DNA of 54,737 nt from Lachnospiraceae bacterium (GTDB lineage Bacteria > Bacillota > Clostridia > Lachnospirales > Lachnospiraceae): contig JAFOVD010000017.1 of assembly GCA_017392525.1 (NCBI GenBank), positions 1-54,737 on the forward strand. The letters run 5' to 3'. Numbering within the stretch: position 1 is the first letter of the stretch; every line of letters begins with the position of its first letter. Under the pieces are notes generated by a model that worked only from the letters and a program-made list of their open reading frames with translations, did no database searches and was not told the origin of the DNA. A program made the position numbers and the translations under genes. This document shows positions 17,954-27,965 of the stretch, one piece after another.

Positions 17954-18393
17954 TAGATCACCTCGGCTTTTCCACCAAGAGCTTCGATCTTCTCCTTAGC
18001 GCTTGCACTGTAAGCGTTAACCTGAACGTTTAACTTCTTAGTAAGTTCACCGTTACCAAGGATCTTTACGCCATCTAATGCATTATTGATAACGCCTGCC
18101 TGAAGTAATGTTTCAACAGTTACATCAGCACCATTTTCGAATCTTTCAAGAGCAGATACGTTGATTGCAACGATCTTCTTTGTGTTTCTGTTAGTGAAAC
18201 CTCTCTTAGGAAGTCTTCTATATAATGGCATCTGACCACCTTCGAAACCAGGTCTTGGAGCTCCAGAACGAGCCTTCTGTCCCTTGTGTCCCTTACCAGC
18301 AGTCTTGCCGTTTCCTGAACCGTGTCCACGTCCTCTTCTGAAATTATCGCTATGCTTAGATCCTTCAGCTGGTCTTAAATTAGATAAGTCCAT
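17953..18393 (-). CDS. rplO: 50S ribosomal protein L15
   Basis: 146 aa. N-terminal glycine- and lysine-rich extension ([20 protein letters not shown]) that reaches into 23S rRNA, followed by the [18 protein letters not shown] block. Late assembly protein. Coupled to secY by a one-base overlap. Confidence 0.97.
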   Translation of the reverse strand: MDLSNLRPAEGSKHSDNFRRGRGHGSGNGKTAGKGHKGQKARSGAPRPGFEGGQMPLYRRLPKRGFTNRNTKKIVAINVSALERFENGADVTVETLLQAGVINNALDGVKILGNGELTKKLNVQVNAYSASAKEKIEALGGKAEVI

Positions 18394-18416
18394 CGTGACA
18401 CCTCCTTATTGTAATA

Positions 18417-18599
18417 TTAGATTTCTTCTACTTTGATTAAGTGTGCAACCCTTCTGATCATGCCACGTGTTGCGTCGTTATCTGGCTGTTCTACAGAGTG
18501 GTTAACTTTTCTAAGTCCAAGTGCTTCAACGATGGCTCTGTTCTTTGGAACGGCACCGATTGGAGACTTGACAAGTGTAATTTTTAATTTCTTTGCCAT
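18417..18599 (-). CDS. rpmD: 50S ribosomal protein L30
   Basis: 60 aa, a one-domain ferredoxin-like fold. LKITLVKSPIGAVPKNRAIV begins it and LGLRKVNHSVEQPDNDATRG is the conserved centre. Lies between rpsE and rplO. Confidence 0.96.
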   Translation of the reverse strand: MAKKLKITLVKSPIGAVPKNRAIVEALGLRKVNHSVEQPDNDATRGMIRRVAHLIKVEEI

Positions 18600-18613
18600 T
18601 TTACATTTCCTCC

Positions 18614-19123
18614 TTAGCCAAGAATTTCTTCTACAGACTTATTACGAAGCTTTGCAACTTCTTCTGGGGACTTTAACTGGCCTAAAGCATCAATTGTAGC
18701 AAGTACAACGTTCTGCTTGTTTGAAGAACCCAGAGACTTTGTACGGATATTTTCGATACCTGCAAGTTCACATACGGAACGAGCTGGACCACCAGCGATA
18801 ATACCAGTACCTTCTGGAGCCTTCTTTAATAATACGTTAGCACCAGTGTGCTTTCCGATGATATCGTGTGTGATACTCTTATTCTTATCAAGCTTAACAG
18901 CGATGAGGTGCTTAATTGCATCTTCCTTACCCTTGCGGATAGCTTCTGGAATTTCAGCAGCCTTACCAACACCTGCTCCTACATGACCATTCTTGTCACC
19001 TACAACAACAAGTGCAGAGAATCGCATGTTACGTCCACCCTTAACTACCTTGGTGACACGCTTAATTGATACCACATTTTCTTCTAATTCTAACTGACTA
19101 GCATCAATAATAGTACGTTTCAT
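18614..19123 (-). CDS. rpsE: 30S ribosomal protein S5
   Basis: 169 aa, at the mRNA entry tunnel and important for decoding fidelity. N-terminal dsRNA-binding-like domain ([40 protein letters not shown]) and C-terminal domain with [19 protein letters not shown]. Confidence 0.97.
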   Translation of the reverse strand: MKRTIIDASQLELEENVVSIKRVTKVVKGGRNMRFSALVVVGDKNGHVGAGVGKAAEIPEAIRKGKEDAIKHLIAVKLDKNKSITHDIIGKHTGANVLLKKAPEGTGIIAGGPARSVCELAGIENIRTKSLGSSNKQNVVLATIDALGQLKSPEEVAKLRNKSVEEILG

Positions 19124-19138
19124 GTTATCGATTCCTCC

Positions 19139-19507
19139 TTAAAATTCCAGACCAGCTTCACGAGCTGCATCTGCTAAAGCCTTAACCTTACCAGCGTAGA
19201 TAAATCCACCTCTGTCAAAAATAACAGTGTTGATACCCTTATCCATTGCCTTCTTAGCAATTACAGTTCCAAGCTTTGCTGCTGCTTCAGTATTGTTGGT
19301 CTTCTCAAGATCTGCCTTAACATCCTTATCAAGGGTAGAGGCTGAAACAAGAGTGTTACCACAAGTGTCATCGATGACCTGAGCATACATATGATTATTA
19401 CTTCTGAATACTGCTAAACGAGGTCTAGCAGCAGTTCCGGAAAGATTATTACGTAATCTTCTGTGCTTCTTTGCTCGAATGACAGCTTTTGATTTCTTAT
19501 TAATCAT
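19139..19507 (-). CDS. rplR: 50S ribosomal protein L18
   Basis: 122 aa, binds 5S rRNA together with L5. Basic N-terminus ([20 protein letters not shown]) followed by [20 protein letters not shown] and the [20 protein letters not shown] motif near the end. Confidence 0.97.
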   Translation of the reverse strand: MINKKSKAVIRAKKHRRLRNNLSGTAARPRLAVFRSNNHMYAQVIDDTCGNTLVSASTLDKDVKADLEKTNNTEAAAKLGTVIAKKAMDKGINTVIFDRGGFIYAGKVKALADAAREAGLEF

Positions 19508-19527
19508 GTCTTATCTCACTCCTTTAA

Positions 19528-20067
19528 TTATTTCTTACCAGTCTTACCAACTTTACGTCTGATAACTTCATCAGCGTACTTGATACCCTTGCCCTTATAA
19601 GGTTCAGGTCTCTTCTTATCTCTGATTTCAGCTGCAAACTGGCCAACCTTTTCTTTATCGATACCCTTAACAACGATAACGTTACCGTCAACGGTAGATT
19701 CAATTCCTTCTGGATCTTCCATCTCAACTGGATGAGAGAAGCCAAGGTTTAATGTTAACTTCTTTCCAGCCTTAGAAGCTCTGTAACCTACACCGTTAAC
19801 TTCAAGCTTCTTCTCATAACCTTCTGTTACACCTGTAACCATGTTCTGGAGAAGAGATCTTGTTAATCCATGTAAGGACTTCATCTTCTTTAAATCATTA
19901 GGTCTTGTAACGATTACTTCAGAGCCTTCTAACTTAATAGTCATCTCTGTTGGAAGGGACTTCTCTAAAGTACCCTTAGGACCTTTTACAGTCACATGAT
20001 TATTTTCTGCAATATCTACAGTTACGCCTGCAGGTACTGCGATTGGCATTCTTCCTATACGTGACAT
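19528..20067 (-). CDS. rplF: 50S ribosomal protein L6
   Basis: 179 aa, two tandem similar domains near the factor-binding centre. [19 protein letters not shown] starts it; the conserved [18 protein letters not shown] block is at the C-terminus. Followed upstream by an unusually long 141-bp gap to rpsH. Confidence 0.97.
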   Translation of the reverse strand: MSRIGRMPIAVPAGVTVDIAENNHVTVKGPKGTLEKSLPTEMTIKLEGSEVIVTRPNDLKKMKSLHGLTRSLLQNMVTGVTEGYEKKLEVNGVGYRASKAGKKLTLNLGFSHPVEMEDPEGIESTVDGNVIVVKGIDKEKVGQFAAEIRDKKRPEPYKGKGIKYADEVIRRKVGKTGKK

Positions 20068-20173
20068 GCCCGTACCTCCTAAATTATATGGTGATTTACA
20101 TCACATTATTTGGTTCATTAGCATTTCCGTCCACGCGGGCCGGTTTATGCTTTACGATATTTTATAAATGAGA

Positions 20174-20191
20174 GTTACCCCGAAGGGTAAC
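20174..20191 (-). promoter_or_regulatory. UUCG-type hairpin after rpsH
   Basis: On the transcript GTTACCC-TTCG-GGGTAAC forms a 7-bp stem closed by a cUUCGg tetraloop, an exceptionally stable RNA hairpin. It starts 17 bases after the rpsH stop, in the 141-bp rpsH-rplF gap. No T-tract follows, so I read it as an mRNA stability or processing element. Confidence 0.55.
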
Positions 20192-20208
20192 AGATCTATA
20201 TTGATCTA

Positions 20209-20610
20209 TTACCAAACGAAAGCGATAACTTCTCCACCGACCTGAAGCTTACGAGCCTGCTTGTCAGTGATAATACCCTGATTTGTAGAAAGGATAGCGA
20301 TTCCAAGTCCACCAAGTACTGTAGGGATTTCATTCTTACCAGCGTATACACGAAGACCTGGCTTAGAGATTCTCTTGATACCTGTGATGATCTTGTCATT
20401 CTTTGTAGCACCATACTTAAGTGTTACACGAATATCCTTGAAATTTCCATTATCTACAAGTTCATATTTTTCAATGTATCCTTCATTTACTAAGATATCA
20501 GCAATAGCTGTCTTAATCTTAGAAGCTGGAACATCAACTGTGTCGTGTTTAGCAGTGTTTGCATTACGGATTCTTGTAAGCATATCTGCGATTGGATCAC
20601 TCATTGTCAT
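20209..20610 (-). CDS. rpsH: 30S ribosomal protein S8
   Basis: 133 aa from the ATG at 20610, chosen because S8 proteins begin [18 protein letters not shown]; a longer frame reaches back into rpsN and is not S8. AGGAGG lies 10 nt upstream. C-terminal [20 protein letters not shown] is conserved. S8 binds helix 21 of 16S rRNA and, in E. coli, represses the spc operon. Confidence 0.96.
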   Translation of the reverse strand: MTMSDPIADMLTRIRNANTAKHDTVDVPASKIKTAIADILVNEGYIEKYELVDNGNFKDIRVTLKYGATKNDKIITGIKRISKPGLRVYAGKNEIPTVLGGLGIAILSTNQGIITDKQARKLQVGGEVIAFVW

Positions 20611-20632
20611 GATTATATTTCCTCCTTCTGAC

Positions 20633-20818
20633 TTACCAAGAAGCCTTCTTAACGCCTGGGATTTCACCCTTGTATGCTAATTCTCTGAAGCATACACGGC
20701 AGATGCCGTATTTTCTTAAATAAGCATGTGGACGTCCACAGATTCTGCAACGGTTGTATTCTCTAGTAGAGAATTTCTGCTTGCGCTGCTGCTTAACTTT
20801 CATAGATTTCTTTGCCAT
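20633..20818 (-). CDS. rpsN: 30S ribosomal protein S14, zinc (type Z) form
   Basis: 61 aa. The zinc site is [10 protein letters not shown] with a second C-x2-C in [10 protein letters not shown], which marks the short Gram-positive type rather than the 89-101-aa zinc-free type used in zinc starvation. Ends in [12 protein letters not shown]. Between rplE and rpsH. Confidence 0.97.
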   Translation of the reverse strand: MAKKSMKVKQQRKQKFSTREYNRCRICGRPHAYLRKYGICRVCFRELAYKGEIPGVKKASW

Positions 20819-20838
20819 CTTAAAATTCCCTCCTATGC

Positions 20839-21378
20839 TTACTTAGCGAAAGGCATACCAAATAATCTTAACAACTCACGAGCTTCCTCGTCTGTCTTTG
20901 CAGTTGTTACGAAAATGATATCCATTCCTCTAACCTTGTCAACTTTGTCATATTCGATCTCAGGGAAGATGATCTGCTCTTTGATACCCATAGCGTAGTT
21001 ACCTCTTCCATCGAAAGAGTCTGCACTAACACCACGGAAATCACGTACACGAGGAAGTGCAAGATTGATAAGACGATCAGCGAAATCATACATCTTTTCG
21101 CCTCTCAAAGTTGTCTTACATCCGATTCCCATGCCTTCTCTGATCTTGAAGTTAGCTACGGAATTCTTAGCCTTTGTTACTACTGCCTTCTGACCAGCGA
21201 TTGTTTCAAGGTCAGCAACTGCAGCATCGAGTAACTTCTTGTTTTCTTTTGCTTCACCAACGCCCATGTTGATAACGATCTTTTCGAGCTTTGGTACTTC
21301 CATAATATTCTTATAACCAAACTTTTCGTTCATAGCTGGAACGATTTCGTTCAGGTATGTTTCTTTAAGTCTACTCAA
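20839..21378 (-). CDS. rplE: 50S ribosomal protein L5
   Basis: 179 aa, binds 5S rRNA and contacts the P-site tRNA. Typical blocks: [57 protein letters not shown] and the C-terminal LLRLFGMPF. Confidence 0.97.
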   Translation of the reverse strand: MSRLKETYLNEIVPAMNEKFGYKNIMEVPKLEKIVINMGVGEAKENKKLLDAAVADLETIAGQKAVVTKAKNSVANFKIREGMGIGCKTTLRGEKMYDFADRLINLALPRVRDFRGVSADSFDGRGNYAMGIKEQIIFPEIEYDKVDKVRGMDIIFVTTAKTDEEARELLRLFGMPFAK

Positions 21379-21399
21379 CTTTTATTCCTCCTCTCTCAA

Positions 21400-21711
21400 T
21401 TAATCGATAACTTCGCCAGTTGTCTTAGCGAAACGAACCTTCTTGTCTCCATCCATCTTGAAGCCAACGCGTGTTGTCTTACCATTGTGAAGGAGCATAA
21501 CATTGCTGATATCGATAGGTCCTTCCTGCTCAATAATGCCACCAGCCTGATTTGTCATGCTAGGCTTTGTGTGCTTCTTGATCATATGAACGCCTTCAAC
21601 AACAACAGTGTGGTTCTTAGCGTTAACAGAGAGAACTTTACCTTCGTTGTCTTTATCTGCACCGGCGATTACACGAACCATATCGCCCTTTTTAATTTTG
21701 ATTGTTGCCAT
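21400..21711 (-). CDS. rplX: 50S ribosomal protein L24
   Basis: 103 aa with a KOW motif at residues 5-35 ([20 protein letters not shown]). An assembly initiator that binds the 5' part of 23S rRNA at the tunnel exit. The conserved [18 protein letters not shown] is near the end. Confidence 0.97.
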   Translation of the reverse strand: MATIKIKKGDMVRVIAGADKDNEGKVLSVNAKNHTVVVEGVHMIKKHTKPSMTNQAGGIIEQEGPIDISNVMLLHNGKTTRVGFKMDGDKKVRFAKTTGEVID

Positions 21712-21722
21712 CGAAATACCTC

Positions 21723-22091
21723 CTACAATACTTCTGGAGCAAGAGAAACGATCTTCATGAATTTCTTCTCACGTAATTCTCTAGCTACAGGTCCAAAGAT
21801 ACGAGTACCCTTTGGAGTATTGTCATCTTTGATAATTACTGCTGCGTTTTCGTCAAATTTGATATAGGATCCATCTTTACGACGAGCACCCTTCTTTGTA
21901 CGTACGACTACTGCCTTGACTACGTCACCCTTCTTTACAACGCCACCTGGTGTTGCATCTTTAACAGTAGCGACGATAACATCACCGATATTTGCATATC
22001 TTCTAGTAGAACCGCCCATAACACGGATAACAAGGATTTCCTTAGCACCTGTATTATCAGCTACTCTTAATCTACTTTCCTGCTGTACCAT
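21723..22091 (-). CDS. rplN: 50S ribosomal protein L14
   Basis: 122 aa, at the interface with the 30S subunit. [20 protein letters not shown] starts it; [20 protein letters not shown] and [20 protein letters not shown] are standard. Lies 11 bp upstream of rplX. Confidence 0.97.
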   Translation of the reverse strand: MVQQESRLRVADNTGAKEILVIRVMGGSTRRYANIGDVIVATVKDATPGGVVKKGDVVKAVVVRTKKGARRKDGSYIKFDENAAVIIKDDNTPKGTRIFGPVARELREKKFMKIVSLAPEVL

Positions 22092-22107
22092 ATGTAGCCT
22101 CCTTCAA

Positions 22108-22362
22108 TTACTTAGCTCGTTCGATTACTTCAACGAGTCTCCATCTCTTATCCTTAGATAAAGGTCTTGTTTCCATAACCTTTACTGTATCACCGATATG
22201 AGCATCGTTCTGTTCGTCATGAGCTTTTAATTTATATGTTCTCTTTACGATCTTGTTGTAAAGTGGATGCTTTACGTTGTCTTTTACAGCAACTGTAATA
22301 GTCTTGTCCATCTTATCGCTTACAACAACACCTACACGTGTTTTTCTAAGATTTCTTTCCAC
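22108..22362 (-). CDS. rpsQ: 30S ribosomal protein S17
   Basis: 84 aa, OB-fold protein that binds 16S rRNA early in assembly. [20 protein letters not shown] and [18 protein letters not shown] are the conserved parts. Confidence 0.97.
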   Translation of the reverse strand: MERNLRKTRVGVVVSDKMDKTITVAVKDNVKHPLYNKIVKRTYKLKAHDEQNDAHIGDTVKVMETRPLSKDKRWRLVEVIERAK

Positions 22363-22395
22363 GGTTTATCTCCTTTCTTATTTAAGATAATCAGA

Positions 22396-22599
22396 TTACT
22401 TGTTAGCAGATTCTGTGATCACTGTCTGGATACGTGCGATGTTACGACGTACTTCCTTGATGCGACCAGTGTTCTCTAACTGATTTGTTGCGTTCTGGAA
22501 TCTTAAATTAAAAAGTTCTTTCTTAGCTTCAACTAAGTCTGCGTTTAACTGATCTACAGATTTTGTTCTTAAATCTTCTACAAAAGTATTCTTTTTCAT
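22396..22599 (-). CDS. rpmC: 50S ribosomal protein L29
   Basis: 67 aa, two-helix protein at the tunnel exit, part of the docking site for trigger factor and [23 protein letters not shown] is the signature. The start overlaps the rplP stop by one base (TAATG). Confidence 0.96.
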   Translation of the reverse strand: MKKNTFVEDLRTKSVDQLNADLVEAKKELFNLRFQNATNQLENTGRIKEVRRNIARIQTVITESANK

Positions 22600-23027
22600 T
22601 ATGATTCACCGCCTTCTAAGTCTGCTTTGGAGACGATCTTGCACTTGCAAGGTAATTTATGCATAGCAAGACGAAGAGCTTCTCTTGCTGTTTCTTCAGG
22701 TACACCTGAAATCTCGAATAATACACGTCCCGGCTTAACTACAGCTACCCAGTACTCTAAGTTACCCTTTCCTTTACCCATTCGAGTTTCAGCAGGCTGT
22801 GCTGTAACTGGATGGTCAGGGAAAATCTTAATCCAAACCTTACCACCACGCTTGATATAACGTGTCATAGCAATACGAGATGCTTCGATCTGGTTTGATC
22901 TGATCCAACATGGTTCTGTTGCTACAATACCGAACTCACCATTTGTGATCTTATTTCCACGCATAGCTTTTCCTGTCATAGTTCCACGGAACTGTTTTCT
23001 ATGCTTAACTCTCTTTGGCATTAACAT
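22599..23027 (-). CDS. rplP: 50S ribosomal protein L16
   Basis: 142 aa, near the A site and 5S r[22 protein letters not shown] opens it, followed by [20 protein letters not shown] and [19 protein letters not shown]. The ATG at 23027 overlaps the rpsC stop and has GGAGG 9 nt upstream, which favours it over the ATG two codons later. Confidence 0.97.
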   Translation of the reverse strand: MLMPKRVKHRKQFRGTMTGKAMRGNKITNGEFGIVATEPCWIRSNQIEASRIAMTRYIKRGGKVWIKIFPDHPVTAQPAETRMGKGKGNLEYWVAVVKPGRVLFEISGVPEETAREALRLAMHKLPCKCKIVSKADLEGGES

Positions 23028-23683
23028 TAGCGAGCTCCTCCTTCCTTGTTACCCTTTACAGGAAGTACTTCTCCTTTGTAGATCCAAACCTTAACACCAA
23101 CTTTACCGTAAGTTGTGTCAGCTTCTGCGAATCCGTAATCGATGTCTGCACGTAATGTCTGAAGTGGAATAGTACCTTCGCTATACTGCTCTGTACGAGC
23201 CATATCAGCACCGCCAAGACGACCAGCACACATAGTCTTAATACCCTGTACACCAGACTTCATAGAACGGTTCATGCAAGACTTCATTGCTCTACGGAAA
23301 GATACACGGTTTTCAAGCTGCTGAGCGATGTTTTCTGCAACAAGCTGAGCATCCTTGTCCGGTCTCTTTACTTCCTTGATATCAACTACTAACTTCTTAT
23401 CTGTTAACTTCTGAAGTTCTGTCTTAACCTTTTCGATTTCAGCTCCGCCCTTACCGATAACAACACCAGGCTTAGCTGTATATACGATAACCTTAACGCG
23501 GTCAGATGCTCTTTCGATTTCAATCTTAGAAACGCCAGCAGCATATAACTTCTTCTTAAGGAAAGTTCTGATTGTATGATCTTCAACTAAGTAATCAGCA
23601 AATTCCTTATCAGCATACCATTTGGATTCCCAATCGCTGATAACGCCGACTCTTAAACCATGAGGATTTACCTTCTGTCCCAT
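23027..23683 (-). CDS. rpsC: 30S ribosomal protein S3
   Basis: 218 aa, at the mRNA entry site with helicase activity together with S4 and S5. N-terminal KH domain with [20 protein letters not shown] (GxxG loop), C-terminal domain with [20 protein letters not shown] and [12 protein letters not shown]. Confidence 0.97.
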   Translation of the reverse strand: MGQKVNPHGLRVGVISDWESKWYADKEFADYLVEDHTIRTFLKKKLYAAGVSKIEIERASDRVKVIVYTAKPGVVIGKGGAEIEKVKTELQKLTDKKLVVDIKEVKRPDKDAQLVAENIAQQLENRVSFRRAMKSCMNRSMKSGVQGIKTMCAGRLGGADMARTEQYSEGTIPLQTLRADIDYGFAEADTTYGKVGVKVWIYKGEVLPVKGNKEGGAR

Positions 23684-23697
23684 GTTTTGCCTCCTTC

Positions 23698-24084
23698 TTA
23701 TTTCTCATCAAGCACGATAGTGATGTGGCTCATTCTCTTTTCGATTCTATAAGCTCTACCCTGTGCTCTTGGACGAATTCTCTTCATTGTTGGTCCCTTA
23801 TTTGCAAAACATTCTGCAACATAAAGGTCTTCCTGCTTTAATCCGTTATTGTTTTCTGCGTTTGCGATAGCGGACTTTAATAACTTTTCAATAACGCTTG
23901 ATGCGTATCTTGGATTGTAAGTTACGATAGCAAGAGCTGTGTTAACATCCTTACCACGAATTGCATCCAGTACGAAACAAGCCTTCTGAACAGACATTCT
24001 AGCGAAAGATAACTTTGCTGAAGGTCTTGTATCTTTAACTGCGTTTCTCTCACGTTTGATCTGGGATCTATGTCCTCTAGCCAT
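23698..24084 (-). CDS. rplV: 50S ribosomal protein L22
   Basis: 128 aa, whose beta-hairpin lines the peptide tunnel; changes there give macrolide resistance. Conserved tip and end: [20 protein letters not shown] and [12 protein letters not shown]. The [19 protein letters not shown] start extends slightly beyond short L22 proteins; the ATG has AGGAGG upstream. Confidence 0.97.
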   Translation of the reverse strand: MARGHRSQIKRERNAVKDTRPSAKLSFARMSVQKACFVLDAIRGKDVNTALAIVTYNPRYASSVIEKLLKSAIANAENNNGLKQEDLYVAECFANKGPTMKRIRPRAQGRAYRIEKRMSHITIVLDEK

Positions 24085-24111
24085 GATGAAACCTCCTTCT
24101 TAATTCTACTC

Positions 24112-24393
24112 TTATCTTACTGAACTCTTTGAGTCAGACTTTACGTGTCCTCTGAAAGTTCTTGTAGATACGAACTCTCCGAGCTTATGTCCAACCATAT
24201 CTTCTGTAACATATACAGGTACATGCTTTCTTCCGTCATGTACTGCGATTGTTAAACCTACCATCTGTGGGAAGATTGTTGAGCGACGAGACCAAGTCTT
24301 GATAACTGTCTGATCGCCAGAAGCGTTAGCTGCTTCTACCTTCTTCATTAAACTCTCATCGACAAATGGTCCTTTTTTTAATGAACGAGACAT
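24112..24393 (-). CDS. rpsS: 30S ribosomal protein S19
   Basis: 93 aa, forms a complex with S13 in the 30S head. [19 protein letters not shown] start, [20 protein letters not shown] centre, [20 protein letters not shown] near the end. Standard. Confidence 0.97.
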   Translation of the reverse strand: MSRSLKKGPFVDESLMKKVEAANASGDQTVIKTWSRRSTIFPQMVGLTIAVHDGRKHVPVYVTEDMVGHKLGEFVSTRTFRGHVKSDSKSSVR

Positions 24394-24405
24394 TATGAAT
24401 CCTCC

Positions 24406-25248
24406 TTATTTAATACCCTTACCGTTTCTTCTTCTTACGATAAGCTTGTTAGACTGCTTATTCTTCTTTCTAGTCTTAAGACCAAGTGCAGGCTTGCCCC
24501 AAGGTGTGCATGGGCCAGGACGTCCAACTGGAGCCTTACCTTCACCACCACCATGTGGATGGTCATTAGGGTTCATAACAGAACCACGAACTGTTGGGCG
24601 GATACCCATATGTCTCTTACGACCAGCCTTACCGATCTTAACCAGGTTGTGATCGCCATTACCGATCTGTCCGATTGAAGCACGGCAGTTGATAGGAACC
24701 ATTCTCATCTCACCGGATGGAAGTCTAAGAGTAGCATACTTGCCTTCCTTAGCCATTAACTGAGCTGCATTACCAGCAGAACGAACTAACTGTCCACCCT
24801 TACCTGGATATAACTCAATGTTGTGGATCATTGTACCAACAGGAATGTTAGCTAATGGTAAGCAGTTACCAACACGGATTTCTGCATCAGCACCATTCAT
24901 AACTGTCATTCCGTCAGTTAATCCTGCAGGAGCAAGGATATAAGCCTTTGTTCCATCTTCATAAGCGATTAAAGCGATATTAGCTGTTCTGTTTGGATCG
25001 TACTCGATACCAATAACCTTTGCAGCGATACCGTCTTTATTTCTCTTAAAGTCGATAATTCTATATTTTCTTCTGTTTCCACCACCCTGGTGTCTTACAG
25101 TGATTTTACCCTGATTGTTACGACCAGCATTCTTCTTTAAAGAAGTTGTAAGAGATTTCTCAGGAGTCTTCTTTGTAACTTCTGCGAAATCTGAGCTAGT
25201 CATATTTCTTCTGGAAGGTGTATATGGGTTATATGTTCTAATTCCCAT
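24406..25248 (-). CDS. rplB: 50S ribosomal protein L2
   Basis: 280 aa, required for subunit joining and peptidyl transfer. The [19 protein letters not shown] block and the C-terminal [20 protein letters not shown] with its conserved histidine are present. Full length. Confidence 0.97.
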   Translation of the reverse strand: MGIRTYNPYTPSRRNMTSSDFAEVTKKTPEKSLTTSLKKNAGRNNQGKITVRHQGGGNRRKYRIIDFKRNKDGIAAKVIGIEYDPNRTANIALIAYEDGTKAYILAPAGLTDGMTVMNGADAEIRVGNCLPLANIPVGTMIHNIELYPGKGGQLVRSAGNAAQLMAKEGKYATLRLPSGEMRMVPINCRASIGQIGNGDHNLVKIGKAGRKRHMGIRPTVRGSVMNPNDHPHGGGEGKAPVGRPGPCTPWGKPALGLKTRKKNKQSNKLIVRRRNGKGIK

Positions 25249-25315
25249 TATGTTTCTCCTCTCTTACATGTTTATTATCGCGCTCATCATGCGCATACCA
25301 TTGGAAAACCGGATT

Positions 25316-25615
25316 TTAGAGACCAGAGAAGATCTCGATATCCTTGCTATCTTCTGTTAATGTAACGATAGCTTTCTTTCCTTCAGCAGTTCTACCTGTT
25401 ACCATTCCACGACGCTTGTTCTTACCAAGAACCTTCATTGTGTTAACCTTAGCAACCTTTGTTCCTTCGAACATCTTTTCAACTGCTTCTTTGATCATTG
25501 TCTTGTTAGCTTCTGGATGAACAAGAAATGTATACTTCTTCTCAGCCATAGCTGCCATACTCTTTTCAGTGATGACTGGTTTCTGGATTACGTCATAATA
25601 CTGTACGTTTGCCAT
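25316..25615 (-). CDS. rplW: 50S ribosomal protein L23
   Basis: 99 aa, main docking site at the tunnel exit for trigger factor and [23 protein letters not shown] and FVHPEANKT-like ([20 protein letters not shown]) features are typical. Start overlaps the rplD stop by one base. Confidence 0.96.
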   Translation of the reverse strand: MANVQYYDVIQKPVITEKSMAAMAEKKYTFLVHPEANKTMIKEAVEKMFEGTKVAKVNTMKVLGKNKRRGMVTGRTAEGKKAIVTLTEDSKDIEIFSGL

Positions 25616-26235
25616 TATGCATACACCTCCTCGATAGTCTTAACAGCATCCTTAGTTACAACAACTGTGTTGTACTTTAAGATATCAAATACGTTAAGTT
25701 CGTTTGTCTGAGCTGTCTTAACTGCAGGAATGTTCTTTGCAGACATAACTACGTTCTGATCATTGTCATTAAGAACAACTAAGCACTTTTCAACCTTGAG
25801 GTTAGCAAGTACGTTCTTCATGTTCTTAGTCTTGATCTCGTCAAACTTTAACTCATCAACAACGATTAACTTGTTTTCCTGAACTCTAGAAGAAAGTGCA
25901 GACTTTAATGCGCCTCTCTTTTCCTTCTTATTGAGCTTGAAAGAATAATCTCTTGGTGTTGGAGCAAATACTACTCCACCGCCTGTCCACTGTGGAGCTC
26001 TTGTAGAACCCTGACGTGCATGTCCAGTTCCCTTCTGTCTCCATGGTTTTCTTCCGCCTCCACGAACTTCAGAACGTGTCTTAGCCTTCTGAGTTCCCTG
26101 GCGATTATTTGCAAGCTGCTGTAAAACAGCCATATGAACTAAATGCTCATTTACTTCAACTCCGAATACAGAATCAGCAAGTTCAATCTTATCAACTTCC
26201 TTGCCTTCCATATTGAATACGGATACTTTAGCCAT
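25615..26235 (-). CDS. rplD: 50S ribosomal protein L4
   Basis: 206 aa; tunnel protein that in E. coli also regulates the S10 operon. The tunnel loop is [20 protein letters not shown] followed by [20 protein letters not shown]. Whether L4 acts on the structured leader at 27384-27484 is unknown. Confidence 0.97.
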   Translation of the reverse strand: MAKVSVFNMEGKEVDKIELADSVFGVEVNEHLVHMAVLQQLANNRQGTQKAKTRSEVRGGGRKPWRQKGTGHARQGSTRAPQWTGGGVVFAPTPRDYSFKLNKKEKRGALKSALSSRVQENKLIVVDELKFDEIKTKNMKNVLANLKVEKCLVVLNDNDQNVVMSAKNIPAVKTAQTNELNVFDILKYNTVVVTKDAVKTIEEVYA

Positions 26236-26264
26236 TGTAAAGTTCCTCCTTTCCTATTTTCGAA

Positions 26265-26948
26265 TTACTTACCAGACTTTACAGATTCTTTAATTGTTAC
26301 TAAAGACTTCTTAGGTCCTGGTACAGCTCCCTTTACTAAGAGAAGGTTGTTTTCAGCGTCAACTCTAACGATTTCAAGGTTCTGAGTTGTTACCTTTACG
26401 GAACCCATATGTCCAGGCATACCCTTGCCCTTGAATACCTTACTTGGTGAAGAACAAGCACCGTTAGAACCCTGATGACGATGGAACTTGGAACCGTGAG
26501 CCATAGGTCCTCTGTGCTGACCTAATCTCTTGATTGCGCCCTGGAATCCCTTACCTTTAGAGATTGCAGTTGCATCGATCTTATCACCTTCAGCGAAGAT
26601 GTCAGCCTTGATTTCATCTGCTAACTTGTAATCAGCAGAGTTTTCAAAACGGAATTCTCTTACATATCTCTTAGATGTAACACCAGCCTTTGCGAAGTGT
26701 CCCTTCTCCGGCTTGTTAACACCATGTCTGTGAGCTACGCTCTTCTTACCATTGGCATCCTTGTTAACAATCTTTTCAGCCTTGTCAACGAAACCAACCT
26801 GAACTGCTTCGTAACCATCGTTCTCAAGTGTCTTTACCTGTGTTACTACACATGGACCAGCCTGAAGAACTGTTACTGGAGTTAATTCTCCGTCAGCATT
26901 GAACACCTGAGTCATGCCGACTTTTGTTGCTAAAATCGCTTTCTTCAT
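26265..26948 (-). CDS. rplC: 50S ribosomal protein L3
   Basis: 227 aa, starts assembly of the 50S subunit and reaches the peptidyl-transferase centre. [20 protein letters not shown] start, [20 protein letters not shown] and [20 protein letters not shown] in the loop region. Full length. Confidence 0.97.
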   Translation of the reverse strand: MKKAILATKVGMTQVFNADGELTPVTVLQAGPCVVTQVKTLENDGYEAVQVGFVDKAEKIVNKDANGKKSVAHRHGVNKPEKGHFAKAGVTSKRYVREFRFENSADYKLADEIKADIFAEGDKIDATAISKGKGFQGAIKRLGQHRGPMAHGSKFHRHQGSNGACSSPSKVFKGKGMPGHMGSVKVTTQNLEIVRVDAENNLLLVKGAVPGPKKSLVTIKESVKSGK

Positions 26949-27028
26949 TTATCTTTTCCTCCTGTTAAACTACAGCGGAACGCTTTCCTTATTATATGGA
27001 CTTGCGTTCATTCTAGAACAAGAACGTT

Positions 27029-27346
27029 CTATTTTTCTTTCATTTTGATATCGATGTAAACACCAGCCGGCATCTCTAAACGAGATAAAGCTTCCACAGT
27101 CTTCTGTGTTGGTGTCAGGATATCAATGAGTCTCTTATGAGTTCTCTGTTCGAACTGTTCTCTTGAATCTTTGTACTTGTGAACAGCACGTAAGATTGTT
27201 ACTACTTCCTTCTTAGTTGGAAGTGGTACCGGTCCACTCACCTGTACGCCATCCTTCTTAACAGTCTCGATGATTTTCTTGGCAGATGCATCTACTAATT
27301 CATGATCATATGCCTTCAGAGTGATTCTCATTACCTGAGTTGCCAT
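27029..27346 (-). CDS. rpsJ: 30S ribosomal protein S10
   Basis: 105 aa, in the 30S head; also NusE in transcription antitermination. [40 protein letters not shown] and [20 protein letters not shown] are standard. The ATG at 27346 has AAGGAGG 11 nt upstream, separated by a T-run. First gene of the superoperon; rpsL, rpsG, fusA and tuf are not upstream here. Confidence 0.97.
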   Translation of the reverse strand: MATQVMRITLKAYDHELVDASAKKIIETVKKDGVQVSGPVPLPTKKEVVTILRAVHKYKDSREQFEQRTHKRLIDILTPTQKTVEALSRLEMPAGVYIDIKMKEK

Positions 27347-27383
27347 AAAAAAAGTCGCCTCCTTCGCACTTATTTAAATAGTA

Positions 27384-27548
27384 CGACAAGCGGTGACTGT
27401 ACACATCCCCGTGTGTGTCCTAATGACTTACACACGTTGTTTCTACCCATTGGTAGACTTAATTGTTTGTACAGTGACTTGTCGCCAGTTTCCTAACTTG
27501 ACATTCGCTCCACGGAAAACCTGCCATCCGAGCCCAACTCTTCGGCAG
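27384..27548 (-). ncRNA. Structured 5' leader of the S10 operon
   Basis: The roughly 235-nt leader before rpsJ contains a long closing stem (27384-27390 with 27478-27484, and 27396-27403 with 27468-27475) enclosing two hairpins (27410-27416 with 27430-27436; 27443-27447 with 27452-27456), a three-way junction. A further hairpin lies at 27521-27548 (CTGCC/GGCAG with inner GAG/CTC). No terminator T-tract. The form suggests a ribosomal-protein-binding autoregulatory leader, but I cannot match it to a named family. Confidence 0.55.
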
Positions 27549-27588
27549 CAACCTCACGCTTCGACGCTATCATGTCACAGCAAATACT

Positions 27589-27617
27589 AATATACACGCT
27601 TTTTTCTCATAACGCAA
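27589..27617 (-). promoter_or_regulatory. Promoter of the S10 operon
   Basis: On the minus strand TTGCGT (27612-27617), 17 bases, TATATT (27589-27594). Expected transcript start about 27582. It is the only good promoter between the upstream methyltransferase gene and rpsJ. Confidence 0.75.
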
Positions 27618-27730
27618 GTACTTTGTGTAAAATCTTGTACTTTTTCCTGTACAAAATTCGTCCCTGGAAATGTTACTGCTTTGTGCACTTTTCCTTTCCC
27701 TGCTATCCGGGCGGGTGAGGACTGGGCTCT

Positions 27731-27960
27731 CTTTCTGGCACTCGCTCTCGCTCTGTAAAAAACGTAGCTGTCGCTAGACTCGCTTTGCTTTCGCAACTCG
27801 TTAAACGCAGAAAGCAGAACATCCGTTAGACGTTCTTTCGTAGCACCGTCTGGCAACGTCATCACTTAGTGAGTTCATGCTTGCATGAAACGAACTTAGT
27901 GATGTTACGTTGACAGCTCGAGCGAGAGCGTGTGCTAGAAAGAATATCTAACGGATGTTC
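27731..27960. repeat. Nested imperfect inverted repeats (MITE-like or terminator-like)
   Basis: An inner palindrome runs 27817-27960: its outer arms (27817-27846 and 27932-27960) match over about 26 of 30 positions, and the centre has ATCACTTAGT/ACTTAGTGAT and TTCATGC/GCATGAA. A second left arm (27731-27753) matches 27920-27942 in 21 of 23 positions. So the right arm can pair with either left arm. The element begins 5 nt after the methyltransferase stop. It has no T-tract and no ORF I trust. The GC content and composition differ from the surroundings. Confidence 0.6.
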
Positions 27961-27965
27961 GTCAT

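Noticed and set aside
27587-27865. 92-codon open frame on the minus strand upstream of rpsJ
   Set aside because: It runs through the inverted repeats and the S10 promoter itself, has no ribosome binding site and an odd composition; more likely chance.
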